DNA from: Erigeron canadensis
Lineage: Eukaryota > Streptophyta > Magnoliopsida > Asterales > Asteraceae
DNA length: 64,000 nucleotides
Assembly: GCF_010389155.1 (NCBI RefSeq)
Contig: NC_057768.1
Coordinates: 38,729,633 to 38,793,632, forward strand
Direction of reading: 5' to 3'
Part shown: positions 39,500 through 52,364 of the stretch, piece after piece
Numbering within the stretch: position 1 is the stretch's first letter
How the letters are laid out: the number at the start of each line of letters is the position of its first letter
Position numbers and translations under genes: made by a program
The notes under the pieces: generated by a model
What the model was told of the DNA's origin: nothing
Database searches by the model: none
The model's input: only the letters and a program-made list of their open reading frames with translations

Positions 39500-39630
39500 T
39501 TCTTGAAATTTGTTAGTTACATTTATATGTATATATCTACACCATTTAAGCATTTTGTGTGTGTAAAAAGCTCATTTTTTTATTATTATTGTTACGTCGA
39601 TCATCATCTGTTTCGAAAATTAACAAAGAA

Positions 39631-41967
39631 ATGGGGGACGAGATGAAGCATCTCGTGTTAGTCGTTGAACTTACTTCCGCTTTGGCTCCTTACTGGACCA
39701 ACATTGTCGAAACTTATCTTCGAAAACTCATCATGTACATACTATTCTTATATATATATATATATTCTTGTTTATATATGTATACACATACATAAACACT
39801 GAATCAAGAATTTCTTGTGTGAATTAGGCTTTTGGAATAGCCAAGAATTTGTTAATTGGTTTGATATGGTTTTCATATTTTGTTGTATAATGGTTTTTGA
39901 TATAAAAATGTAGTCAGAAACAGATGGAGACTAAAATATACATATAGTATATTGACGAATATCGGTGACGCGGGTTAATACAGTATTGGGATAGATAGCA
40001 TTGCTCTTTTATTGGTAGTTTTCATGTGTCAGTATACGTTGTTACGTATTCGATTCCTTTCAAGAAGTCATGGACTAACCTTTCTCCTAATTTTCGATTT
40101 GTTTATGCAGGGCGTTTTGTGGTGATCAAAATACTGTAAGCATTCGGTACTTATGACTTGTATGTTTTATTGATGTGTAATCTGTTTTCTTGATGCTTGT
40201 GAGAGAACTTGTGTTTTTTAATCTTATTATTATTTTAGTTATATTACTAGATTACCGACCTTCACACTTGTTCGTCTTTCATAACTGACCCTCTGGGGCT
40301 CACTGGATACTGAAGGGCAACTTATTTGTTAGACGTGGACACAATTATTCTACCTATTTGAGTCTAGATTTCCCTTGTGTATTTGTACCTTGTGTATCCC
40401 TGATACAGAGTTTTAATACATATACGAAGTATAATGTCAATACTGATGCAATATATATGTTCATTGCGTTCTATGTGTAGCATTAAGTCTTGGATTTTTA
40501 AAAGATGTTTATGCTTGGATTATTTGGCTACCAGTAATGTTACTAAGTTACTTGTATGTAATCATGCATGCTAGTGGTGTTTTTTGCTGGAATCTAGCTT
40601 GTATCTCCTTTTGAGTAATTATTTAATATTCTACGACTTAAATCTGTGCTTGCTTTGTTCAATATGGTATTTCTTATACCTAATTAAAATTACTTTAGTT
40701 TCCTTTTTGGAATATGTATTGATTGTCTTGTTTATCCAACCCTGCATTTGTTATTCTAATCTGGCTGCTCAGCAACTGCAACTCATCAATTTCAGTATCA
40801 TATATGGCTACATTCGATGAACTTATTGCAACTAATTGTAGTTTCTTTTTCCCACTTCATATGTAGAATGCAGCTGGTCCTAATGTTTCGTTGGGTCTAG
40901 TGGAATTCAATGAAATAAAGTGTAATACACAACCTTTCACACTCCCCCCAGATATATGTTCATATATAGTTGTATGTATATGTATGTAAGTCTATCCTTC
41001 CTCAAATTTACTTTTCGTTCTTCATGCAGCTGGCTTGGTACAGTGGAGTGGCCGGACAAAAGACGTTGACTCTTTCTTCACCTGGCTATTGGCTATACAG
41101 TTCGATGGCGGTGGCTTTTGTGATGTTGAAATTGCCGAAGGACTTGCTTCCGCTTTAAAGGTATACCGTGTGGTTTGACTGCATCTAATGGTCGTCGTTG
41201 GATAATACCCTTTAATATACTTGTCCGATGTATTGTTGTGTATGCAGTTTCTACTTCCATTTAGTTTGTGCTCATTAACTATTACTTATTACCAGCACCT
41301 TCCTTCCCCAAACGAGGGCCAGCCTCAGAAAAATGTGGGTATTCAAAGGCATTGCATCCTTGTTGCTGCAAGTAATCCACCGAATGAGAGTGTGACAGAG
41401 TCAAAATTTTGCTTATCTGATGCCGAGAAAGTGGCTTCATCATTTCCTCTGGTATTGATGACGGAATTGTGGCTCATTAGTGTTTGTATGATGCTCGTTA
41501 TTCTAAATACCAGACTGCTGATTCCTGTTCTTTTTCATTTTATTTTGCAGTCTCTTGTTTCTCTGTCTGTTATATGCCCAAAGCAGCTTCCAAAACTTAT
41601 ATCAATCTACAATGTGGTAAGTCTCTTGCCCCTAATAACCATCTTGTTTCATCTTCTACCTAGTTACTCAATATTTTTCTTGGTATGCCGATCTTGTCAA
41701 TTGATGACGCAGGGAAAAAGGAATCATCTGGCAGCTGACTATACTATCGATATTCTGGGAAATCCACATTATCTAGTTCTCATTGCAGAAAGTTTCATTG
41801 AGGCTTGCTCTGATTTCAGTCAATCAGGAAGAACAACTTTGCCATCAAATCCGAGCCGTAACGATGATTCGCAAAATTTGAAACTTGCTGTTAGTGGATC
41901 CACAAACAAGAGTATTCTCAATAAGCTCGCGCAAGCACATCGGATGAACCTCACTGGGGTTGATTGA
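39631..41967 (+). CDS. MED25-like copy A, VWA-only reading frame (truncated)
   Basis: If translated, copy A stops at the first in-frame TGA and gives 263 residues. Exons: 39631-39734, 40111-40135, 40867-40921, 41030-41160, 41296-41451, 41551-41616 and 41713 to 41967; all sites are GT-AG. The product covers the von Willebrand A-like domain by which MED25 docks on the Mediator complex. It contains KHLVLVVELTSALAPYW, AFCGD, WLLAIQFDGGGFCDVEIAEGL, HCILVAASNPP, LSVICPKQLPK and NPHYLVLIAESFIEAC. These line up with plant MED25 (PFT1) along the whole domain. The reading frame up to the stop has no lesion, so a VWA-only protein is possible. Whether the mRNA is stable is unknown, since the stop lies well before later exon junctions. 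Confidence 0.6.
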
Positions 41968-44900
41968 AACTCTATGGACGTGCTTATCTCCAACTTGATT
42001 ACTGAAGGCACCATCTCATCTATAGCTGTTACTCAATCTGTAAATTCAACTGGACAATCAAGTAACTCATCAATAGCTGCGCCAACAAAATTACCAGAGA
42101 CGGCACAGGTGGCACACCATACAGCTCATGGTTCATCAATTTTGGCGTCTCCTAGCATTTCTGAGAGGTCAAGCCTTGACATGTCACAACCACCAGATAT
42201 TCAAGGCCATGCTTGAATGGATCAGTCTGTACCTGTAGTGACCCATGGAAACCTTCAATCTCCACAATTGGTAGAGAGTGGAATAAGTACGAACCAGAAT
42301 ATGATGAAAGGCGTGGTTCAATCTGGTATGCTGGCAACTGGAACAATGAAGTCTCCCTCTCGCATTTCCCAGCAAGTACAAAAAGCAAATGCAATGCGGG
42401 CGTTGCATTCACCATATGTAAAACTATGGGAGGTTAGTTATCAAAAGCATCACAGGAGTTACACTGGCATCTTTTGTGGCTACTAATTCTTGAGAAACCC
42501 AGTTTTAGGAAATTTCTACAGTGACCACTAGTAATAACTTAATAGTTTGTATGATGCAGGGAGACTTATTCAGTCTAAAAAAAGGCCAACCTGTCTTGAT
42601 TACCAGATTACAGGCATGTTTCAAAACTCATATATTGTCATGACAGGATGGTGGAATTGCTATATCTGTTTACTTTTTCAACTATGCTAAGTGCCTGATT
42701 AGTTATGATTCTTAGGCCTAAATAATATTTGGATATTCGAACGAATATTAGATAATGAATGTATGATCACTGGTAAGAAGTACTTTTATATTGATTTACA
42801 TATCATACTTCTTAATGTATATTTGTTTATAACTTTATATAGTCTTATAATGGATATCTTTTTTCAAAGATCGATGGTTATCTGTTGCGATATACTTATA
42901 TGCTGCCACATAAGCTTCATTTTTGGACATCAAAAATGAGAAATCTAATTCAAACGTTGTGTTTTCTGTAACTTTTTATATTGTGCCAAGGTTTCCGGGA
43001 CTCGACAGCTTCTGAGTTGTAAGTGTCTATCATTAACATTTAGAAAATGTTTGTTATTTGTGACACTTTTATCTGTTACATATTTTACTCATTCAGTAAA
43101 ATTCTCAACAACAAAAAATGAAGAATAAAATCTTTATTTGCATTTTAACGGCTAATATTTGTTTTCAATGCTGATCCAAGGGCGTGCACTTTTATGGCTT
43201 TTTTCATAGTAATTGGACCGTCTGATTTAATGAAAAATGATCATCCACTGCACTGCTTTACTGCTCAGTTTCTTTAATCGGGGTTTTATCTTTTTATCCT
43301 ATTTTCCTAAATTCTATATGCTATAATAACGGGATGTTGGATTAGGAACGACTTTCCCCTTTCTACTCAAACGAGTTGATTGCCAGACATATTTATACTG
43401 CATCTCGTAATATCCCTCACCTTGTAAAGACATCATATATCCGGCTCCTATATTTGCTAATGCATTAGATCATTAGGCGAGAGTCCCATTTTCTTGATAA
43501 ATACCGGTTACAGTCATTAAAATATTAAATACCCCTATAATTTGTGAGTTTTTCTTCTTGCATTATCATTAATGTATATGAAAACTTAGGGTTCTTCTAA
43601 AGGCTCCATTATCTTTATCTACGTACAGTCACCATCCCCTAAAATAGAACTTATTAAAGATCTTCCCAAGAATTTCTTTCGAAAAACTTATTTAAGCCTA
43701 GCCGGAGTTTATTTATGCTTCATTTAGTTTCCCAAAAAGTGTCAGTTATCTCCCTTGGTTTCCCTATCAATGACCTTAGGCTGGGCACACTCTCACTGTC
43801 TCTATCTCTCCCAGGCTTGCAGAAGATTGGCCATCAACAATGCTAATAGAGAATGTTACATCTCAAGACCTCGTGATCTCCGAGTATGATCTGCCATGTA
43901 GTTCAGTTATATCTGTCTCCAACCATTAACTCGATTTTTGTTACCATTAAATTTTTTTTAACTTTCTTGGCAGGCAAAGCATGAAAAAGCAAGACATACT
44001 TGTTTTCCAGGCAAATAGTCTGCATGCATTATTCGGAAAACTCAAAAAACTGAATTTTGTAAGTAATCTGGAAGCTAAAGCCTCTCTTTAAGCATTTGCA
44101 TCATATCAGATTAGCTTAAAAAAGCAAAGTGATAGGACCAGGGTAGAAATATCATGATAATGGAATTTAATCAAAGAAACTAGTAATAAGTGAACCTGGA
44201 AAACAAGTTAACAAGACCGTATTCGGAGAAATCTGATTAATGTGATAACTTTGTAAGTAAATTACATATAAATATTTACACATTTCTAAAAGATTTTTAA
44301 GGATATCTGGATAGGTGAGCATCACGTACTGAAAGTCTGAAACTAAGTTATAAAGATGACGGACATGCTGTAGCTTAGTGGTACTGACTTGTGGCTAAGG
44401 ATTCCTGTGATATAGTCAAATTTAGGAGTTGTTATTCATGTTTTTTAGTTATCAGATACTCCATGTGAAGTTAGATTCCAACTTCATTTCAAAGTATATG
44501 CATGTGAAATTGATTCGTTTATTGTGGCCATATGACAATCAAAGCAGAGTATTTGAGGTTTTTTCTTTTTGGAACCTTGTGATATTTGGTACCGCTGTGT
44601 TCAGTGATTGTTTTTAGTAGATAATGCGAGTATATGGTTTTATTAATTTAAGAAGAAACCGTAGATACAAAGTATATAATAATCGAAGCATAAACTCAAT
44701 TTCTTACAGGTCTCTAGTGAATCAACTTCCTATTTTAGTCGGTAGTGATAAGCTAAAAACTTACACCATTGGCCCCTTGTAGCTATGAAGAAAAGGAAGC
44801 TCATAAACTGCTTGTTATATGCATTTCCTTTCTACCTAAAAAGCTTTTCTTTTATTTCACTTATTGACGCATATATCATCATTATCAATAAGTAAGCCTT

Positions 44901-45309
44901 CAACTGTACTTTCAGCTTAGAAACTGATATTGTTGTAATTTTGACTGAACATGCAGTGTGCAATTGCATGGTTGCCATCACAGACACTTCTTTTGGCTGT
45001 ATCAGATATACAAAGTCAGTTGATCGGAATGCTTTTTCCTAACGTAGGTTGCATTTGTTTCAAGCATTATGTTTATTTATCTTGTTCAATAATAATGGGA
45101 AAGAGGAAGCATTATAAGTATAAGTATTATATATATGTTCAATTGTCCTGCTTTACAGAAAAAAGTATGAATAAAATGAACACAGACACACACACGTTGA
45201 AGGGATTATATGGTAATTTTCTTGCATAGAATTTATTAGGATCCTTAACTAATATGTGTGCCACCTGTCTCAGGGTACCTTGGTGCTTGAATCAGAGAAC
45301 TCTGAGTAG
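39631..45309 (+). pseudogene. MED25-like copy A, full-length gene with three lesions
   Basis: After the VWA half, exon 7 continues in the same frame to 42432 but is cut by TGA at 41965-41967 and TGA at 42214-42216; copy D reads His and Gly there. Then follow the ACID-domain exons 42560-42613 (GQPVLITRLQ), 42990-43018, 43815-43883 (LAEDWPSTMLI), 43974-44058, 44957-45043 (LPSQTLLLAVSD) and 45274-45309 (stop TAG). The acceptor before 42990 is CAA where B, C and D have CAG; the only AG is one base further right and would shift the frame. The donor after 42613 is GC. All other splice sites are intact, so decay looks recent. A full MED25 cannot be made from this copy without recoding. Confidence 0.75.
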
Positions 45310-46132
45310 CAAATAGCAATTACCATCAAACGCGATTGATGAGTCGGAAAGTCGGGGACAAGTTTCCTCACTTGTTGGAAGATTTGGAAACATTTTTACA
45401 CCAAAATTGTGCATATGTACCAACAGAGAGCATAGTAGTACTATATTCATTTGCTTTGTATAGTTAGTGGTTCAGTTCTCCATTATTGTTCACCTGTGCA
45501 GTATGAATTATACCTGTTTGTTCATCTTTTTACTCAATAATATCTCTGCAGTGATAAAGTTTGATCATTTTAATGATGCCTACTACTCCTAGCATGGCTC
45601 AACAAGTATGCACATGTTTTTGTATACACCGTAATTTGTCGTGTCATGCTCTCTCTTGATACCAGTTTGTGATGTTTCATGGCATGAAATTTATGCAGTT
45701 CTTTTTATATTTAAGGGAGTAGAATAAATGGGATAGCAGTGGTTATGGTGTACATTTCAAGTGCATTTTATATACAAACAAAATAACACAAAGTACTTAT
45801 AAACTACTGTAATTATTAATTTCTGTATCTAAACTTTACATTAACCTTAGTTGAAAATGTATAACCACCATATATCTCATGAGTAAAAGATCTATTAATG
45901 CTATACAAGATTAAGATCACATACGAATATAAGATAAAGATTACATAGTAATTGTTATTGCTATAAATAAATACACGTATTTCCAAATTTTAAAACATCT
46001 TAATTATATCTTATGAAAGTATATACATATAGAGAGAGTTATTAGGGTTATCTCGTATTATAGATAGAGACAGTGTATATATATTAGGAGCCTTTGAATC
46101 CATATGGCTGCATGCATTTACTAACACAATAT
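45310..46132. other. Spacer between MED25-like copies A and B
   Basis: No complete gene. At about 45573-45606 the sequence ATGATGCCTACTACTCCTAG resembles the start of copy B, apparently a relic of the linker exon of a MED25-like copy. Confidence 0.5.
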
Positions 46133-47876
46133 ATGATGCCTCCTTCAACTCCTAGCATCTCTCAGCCACCAGGCGCGTCAAGCAGTACACTACAATCTCA
46201 GCAATTATCTGAGCAATTTGAAAGAATATGGGAGGTGAGTACATGATGATGATGATGTTGTATTCTTAGTTTTAAAGAGTCTGTGATCTACTAATCGTAT
46301 ATATTCTTGCATTCAAAAGCCATGCTGGTGAAATTGACATCTCATTTCGATTACATAAATCTGGGAATATCCATTTTTGCAGAAACTTTCATAACAATTC
46401 TTTACAGCTAACCTGAAATGACATTATAATGATCCGCATGATGCAGGGGAACTTAACCGCAGTACTGAACGGCAGGATTGTCATCCTTGCCAAATTAAAA
46501 GTAAGTTTCAAAACTCACATTTTCTTGAGGGGACAGTGACATAGCTTGAGTTAATTAGTTTTATTTAATTAGCGAGTTCTAAAACATGAATGCTGTGATT
46601 TTCTTCTCATATATTGTTTATGTGATACAGTACTAAATATCATTGCTTATCTTATACTCCGTATCAGAGATTTATGAATATCAAACATCAAAAGCTAAGT
46701 TTAGGCTTAATTTGTGTTTTTGTGTCAGGGCTACCGATGTTTGACTGATCCTGCGACGTAAGTATCTATGCCTAACGTTATCTTAATTTGCGATGCCTTT
46801 AGTTTTCTATAAGCATGATCTTTAGCTCCTCGATCTGCTTCCTTGGCAACTAGTAAACCTTATCAGGCTTGTGGACTCTTTCTTTCTTTCAGGCTTGCAG
46901 ACGATTGGTTATCTACTATGCAAATAGTTAGACTTCTACCTGCAGACTTCTTCGAAAATAAGTATGATATATATATGCCATGTAGTTCAGTAAAAGTTTT
47001 CTCCACCAATATCTGTTTTCATGAATAGATACACTTTTTCCTTCCTTTGCAGGAAATATGATGTGAAAGTAGATGATGTTTACTTCTATCCGTTGAATCA
47101 GAATACATTGCTTGACAAACTGCATGAAACCAAGGAGGTAAGTGATACGGAAGCTCAAGTTTATTTAAAGCATTTACATAAGTTTGTATTTTTCGGCAAT
47201 GGCAGAATGATACAATTAGGACCGTAGTATAAATGGATGTAAATAAGCGGTGTCATTGTTTTAAGAAAAAAATCGTTGATATGATGTCTATATAAACCAA
47301 AGATCGATGGGAACCGGACAGCATGCACTCTAGGAAATAAACTTTCATTAGGCTGCCATTTATTCAAGATATACATCACCAATATCAGAAAAGTATTATA
47401 TCCTTGGACGGACAGCACTTAATTTCAGTTCGATCAGAATCTGATACTTGTGTTATAAACGTGCAGTGGGCGCTCATAGAATTACCCTCACAGGTGCTGT
47501 TAGTGTCGAATCCAGATAAAAAAGATCGGATGTATGGAAAGCTTATCTCTAAGGTAATACAATTCAGATGCATTTAATTGTTGCAAGGAAACATACATAG
47601 TTCAGCTAGCACTGATTGAAGAAAGGAATAACATATCCAACATTAATTGAGGTGCCATTGATTATATGGTAATCCACTTCCATATGAAAGCTAAGAGATT
47701 AACACTTTTGTTCTCTCTATTCGTAACTAATCTGTGCCCAACTTTAATCTCAGGCGTTACTGCCGCTGGCGGCTGGACCAATGATATCTCAGGACCTGAG
47801 CCATCACTTAGTAGGTTTGGGGCAATTACGTTATGTCTCCATCAGGGCCAAAAAACATGAACAGAGGGAGCTTTAG
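46133..47876 (+). CDS. MED25-like copy B, ACID-domain-only protein
   Basis: Predicted 182-residue protein. Exons: 46133-46234, 46447-46500, 46729-46757, 46893-46961, 47053-47137, 47467-47553, 47754-47876; all GT-AG and in phase. The start MMPPSTPSISQPP corresponds to the middle of the linker exon of copy D. The VWA half is therefore absent, and no VWA exon lies between copy A and this start. The rest matches the activator-interacting (ACID) domain of plant MED25: ERIWEGNLTAVLNGRIVILA, GYRCLTDPAT, LADDWLSTMQIVRLL, FFENKKYDVKVDDVYFYP, WALIELPSQVLLVSNP. In Arabidopsis this domain binds activators such as MYC2 and DREB2A. The final exon encodes a short variable tail ending HEQRELstop. The Lys-Leu-Lys junction donor is a normal GTAAGT here, unlike the other copies. 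Expression is unproven, but no lesion is seen. Confidence 0.7.
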
Positions 47877-48848
47877 TGAGCTGAATAATCATATATAGTG
47901 CGCGCATAGTAAAATGACTATGTGCTTTCTACTAAAGTAGTCAAAATTCTATGTTGTTCGTCCATGAAAGTGTTGAACTTCGTGCATGTTTCAGCTCGAT
48001 ATGATGCTACTACGAATCTGATGTTCATCTTTTTCTTAATTTTGCTTTTTTTCTTTATTAATTATTAAGTCATCACTTTTGATATATGAATTAAGAGAGG
48101 ATGTTTCTACCGTTTCCTTGCCACTTTTTCTAGTAGCAAATTGCTACATAATCAATAATTAAAAAAAAAAGGGTAAATTGATGGGAACCCCTTAGGCCCA
48201 TGTACCTTTTTGGTACCCACATAACCCCAGCAGGGATAGTGTCAAGGTAATTCATCGACGATTTAATCTTGCCTTTGGCAAGATTCGAACCTGGGTTTCT
48301 CCCAGGGAGTGGTGGACATAATCAATAATTATGAAGAATCAAAAGTCTATTTTAAAAATAAGTGAAGAGCAATCACACTGAAAGTTCACACTCAATTGTG
48401 ATTTCCTCACTCCCTTCATCAATTTTGCCACATCAACGAGAACAACATTATTTCACTTCCTTCACTTTGCTCATCACTGCGGAAATAAGTGGATGCATCT
48501 TTGTTTTAAAAAAGTCTTGGCAGAATTGGATTGCTAATTAAAAAAAGTCGCTTTATAATTATTGTCCATCATTCATTCAAGAACAATATATTTAGTCCAG
48601 TAAGGGTGCTAATTGTATTTCCACTGTAAGGGTATATAAACTCATCCCCCACTGTAATTTTTCTAAGCCTCCTACTTAACCTCAATTATTTTCTTATTAT
48701 TAAACCTAATAATACACAAAAACCGCACATATATTACCAAAAAAAAAAAAAAAGAAGCAGCCGTCTCATTCATCACTTACATTAATTGTTCATTGCATAG
48801 ATCTCTAATTAATTACATCTTCTCAATATAAACTGTGGGGAGATTAGC
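47877..48848. other. Spacer between MED25-like copies B and C
   Basis: Contains a SINE-like repeat at 48175-48320 and, at about 48478-48600, sequence homologous to the intron of copy D at 55189-55446. It is therefore partly the remains of the missing 5' part of copy C. No exon is seen. Confidence 0.6.
48175..48320 (-). mobile_element. SINE-like dispersed repeat
   Basis: On the minus strand a box B-like GGTTCGAATCTTGCC is present. The plus strand reads CTTAGGCCCATGTACC, CTTTTTGGTACC and CCAGCAGGGATAGTGTC. A diverged copy of the same unit lies at 59281-59370. Box A is not clear, so the copy may be 5'-truncated. Confidence 0.5.
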
Positions 48849-50762
48849 ATGGATCCATTTGAACCTGTAGGGAACCTTCTAGCACGACAAACTGAAGCAG
48901 ACATGAACCTCAACATGACAAGTGTGGTTCAATCCAGTTTGCCTGCAACGGCTCCTGGCACGTCTCAGCCAGTACTCCAATCAGAGGAGGAGGAGGAGGA
49001 GGAGTTTCCACAACTATGGGAGGTAGAGCTAACCGGTATTTTTCTTATTTATATATGATTACAATTTTTTAGCTAACTTGGACTGACACAATGATCTGCA
49101 TGACCAGGGGGACTTAACCGCTAAACTCAACGGTCAAACTGTCATCATTACCAAATTGAAGGCAGGTTTCAAAACTCTTATTTTCAAACGAGAGGCTGAC
49201 ATTGCTTTAGTTTTATTTTGTTTTACTACTGTTCGAAGTAACTGGATTTAAATACGTACTTGATTGTGAATTCTGTGATTTTCTTATGATGTGTTAATGT
49301 GAGATAAATCTCATTGCTTATCTTTTACTCAGTATCATAGATTTATGAATATCAAACTTCAAAAACTAACATCAGGCCTTGCGTGTGTTTCTGTATGTTC
49401 TTGTGTCAGGGCTACCGGTATTCTCTTGGTCCTGCGACGTAAGTATCTGTCCCTAACATTCTGAATTAAGTGCTCTTAATTTGCAATGTCGTTAATTAGG
49501 TGCAGTCTGTTAATTGAAGGCTCTATTTTTTTTAATTCCCTTTTTTAAATGGTGATCACTTTTAATTGAGAGCATTCACTTTTATACTTTTATATATCTT
49601 TAATTTACCTACATATAAACCATTAAAATCTGTTTCTAATATGACACTCGATTTTGTTGAAAAGAACATTTTGTTAACCAGGAAGTGTTGTTCACACTAA
49701 TGACACTGCCAGTCGTATCTTCTCCGTTATACCTAATTAAACCTTCTTTTGTGCTTCACTAATTAGTTTCCCAAAAAACATTATAATTAGATCCTCGGTT
49801 ATTTTTCTATTTTTGTGCTCCATTTAATGAACCTTAATTACCAGGCTTGTGGACTTGTCTTTCTTTCAGGCTTGCAGAAGATTGGCCATCTACAATGCTA
49901 ATAGATACCTTTGTATCTCAAAGCTTCTTCGACAAGATGTATGATATGCATGCCATGTAGCTCGCTAACATTTAAATAGCGGTTCAATCACCTTAATTTG
50001 TTTTCATCAATAACTACTGTTTCCTTCCTTTTCAGACCATATGATGAAAAAACAAATGTTCTTGTTTTCGTACCAACAAATCCACAACATATATTGTTTG
50101 AAAAGATGCAGAAAACCAAGGATGTAAGTGATATGGAAGCCAGAGCATATTACTATTATTCATATTTTTTGGCAATGTCAGAATGATACAACTAGAACAG
50201 TAAATGTTATTTCATACTACAATATTTACATTAATTATTTCTATGTAAAACTTATTATTTGGCTCCATTTATTGAATTATAAGTCCGATATCAGAAGTAT
50301 ATATTATATCCTTGGACGGCTCAAAAATCTGACAATTGTTTGAACTTGATATAAACGTGCAGTTGGCAGCCGTACGGTTACCATCACAGCTGCTGGCACT
50401 GATGGCGCCAGTCGAGAAAGACAATCCGATGTCTGGAATACTTTTCCCTAAGGTAATTAAGCTGGATTTTGTTGCAAGTGAAAATATGTATTATACACAC
50501 TGTAACATACATAGCTCACCTGAAATTGATTGAAGGAAACAGTCTCATATAGAATTGGTCCCACACTAACTGAGATGTCATTCTATGGCAATCTATTTTC
50601 ATAGCTAGAAATAAAAATAACCTTGTTCTCTTTTACTCTCTTTATATAATAATTAATTAGCAGTATGTATTCAGAACTAATTGGTGTTCTGATGCACCTT
50701 TTAGTTCTGAGGAGCTAGGGGGGGCGATGGCAGAAGATATGTCGAAATACTTGCAAGATTAG
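48849..50762 (+). CDS. MED25-like copy C, ACID-domain-only protein
   Basis: Predicted 184-residue protein. Exons: 48849-49022, 49108-49161, 49410-49438, 49870-49938, 50036-50123, 50363-50452, 50712-50762. The start MDPFEPVGN matches an internal Met of copy D (MDPFPSVVI), so this copy begins inside the linker exon and has no VWA domain. An acidic EEEEEEEF run leads into the ACID domain: FPQLWEGDLTAKLNGQTVII, GYRYSLGPAT, LAEDWPSTMLIDTF, LAAVRLPSQLLALMAPVEKD. The donor after 49161 is GC (AAG|GCAGGT). The last exon is the weak point. The normal acceptor is replaced by a short insertion, the best in-frame acceptor is CTGAG|GAG, and the protein ends early at TAG where D has CAG. Confidence 0.68.
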
Positions 50763-52364
50763 GGACAAGTAATTTCTTGGCAAGGGCCAAAAACATGAAC
50801 AGATCGAGGAGCTAGGGGGGGCTTTAGTAAACTGAACAATCTATAAATCAAAATTGTGGAACAGTATATAGTAAAATGTCTGCCTGTCTAGCTATGTGTA
50901 TTGTACAGTGATCAGATGTTCATCCATGAATTGTGTGTTAAAATATGTTTTGAGCTTCGCATGATGCTACTAGCCATGTGATTGATGTTCTTTTTTCTTT
51001 GCTAGCTCACTAGCTCTTATTTCTTCTAATACTAGATTATGATCTATGTAATATATCCCATAATTTTTTTCTCACCAACCATTGATAGATGAATTTGTAT
51101 CTATAGGAATTTAGTTGTGAAAAATGTTTTTATAATTTTTCATTTCTAGTTTTCTAAAGAATGAAAAGAATTTCCTAACAAATGAAAATTTTAAAATACG
51201 TTCCAAACTAGAAAATGATTTTTTCATTTTTTATATTAAAAAACATATTCTAATATACTTGGTAAAGTGAGAGGTCGGATTGGATATGAGGTGGGAAGAG
51301 GGGAGGGGGGTTGATAGGGGTAGAGACAGGGACATAGGAGAGGGTTGATATAATTTGAGATTTTTAAAAGTTAATAAAATGAAAAATGAAAAGTGATAAA
51401 CAATAAAAAATGTTTTCTAAGTTCTCATAGAAAAATAGAAAACAATGTTTTCTGTTTTCATAAAAAACATTTTTGAAACACAATGATTTGATCATTTTTT
51501 TTTTCTTCATGTTTTCTTAAAAAAACAAAAATGGAAAACAATCGCAACTTAAAGTTTTAGATTCAAATATCATATTGAGCTAAGTGCTCTTAAAAATGTA
51601 AATTGTTTCTTCTAGAATTTAGTTGAGTATATGAAAAACATTGAATTCAATTTTACTACTTAAAAGTCTTATATTTATATATACCTAGTTTACATAAACC
51701 TATTAAAATTTTGAAGAATATATATGATTATAACGATACTAGCTTTAAAAAGCATGTCTTTAATCAAATGATTATTTTTAAAAATTATATATGATTTTAA
51801 TGATATTTTTTAAAGTTAGTAGTTTTTTTTATCTTAAATAAAATTTAAGATGAGATATTACTTAATCTTTTAAAAATTTTTAGTTAAAGTTATACTTTGA
51901 TGTTACAAATCAATTTTTAAGTGCATTATGAGACGTATTTATAAAGTAAAGAGTATGGTTTTTTTTTTAAAATGAAAAAACCAGTTATTATTATGATAAC
52001 AAATTGAGAAAACAAAATTATATTTTTTGATTTGGGAAATGATAGATCCTCTAATTTATCTTCCATCTTCTCACTTTTTGATCGTGTCATGATCCTAGTC
52101 AAATTTTGAAGCATTTAGGAGATTAATAGCGGTCAATGTTGGTCAAATTGGTCAAAATATACAACGTATTTTTTATTTTACCCTTTATTATTAAAATACA
52201 TTTAGTCCCTTGTTTACATTTGAAATCCCTAAGAGGCCTCAAAGCGTACCCATCAAATCGCAGCTCAGCAAAACAATGACGGCGGTGACCAGTTGGAGCT
52301 CACTTAATTTGACCGGATTCAGCGCCGGTGTGATCTTTTATTCCGGTACAGCGGTAACTGTGTT

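Larger units (their letters stand above)
30141..39630. other. Gene-poor repeat-rich region, about 9.5 kb
   Basis: No gene is supported. It contains the GATL promoter, a Helitron (32076-32333), a pair of Mutator-like inverted termini (33100-36215) with a nested MITE and LTR-like sequence, a GGGAAATGAT-type MITE (37524-37688) and the promoter of MED25-like copy A (about 39200-39630). A stretch at 32410-32690 is less AT-rich and, on the minus strand, has a GGCCCAGATC word and a TTATCC (I-box-like) word. It could be a stray promoter or leader fragment of a nuclear gene. Confidence 0.55.

Noticed and set aside
41958..42022. Possible intron that would remove the first TGA of copy A
   Set aside because: A GT at 41958 and AG at 42022 exist, but the 65-bp intron would be very short and the joined frame meets a stop at once.
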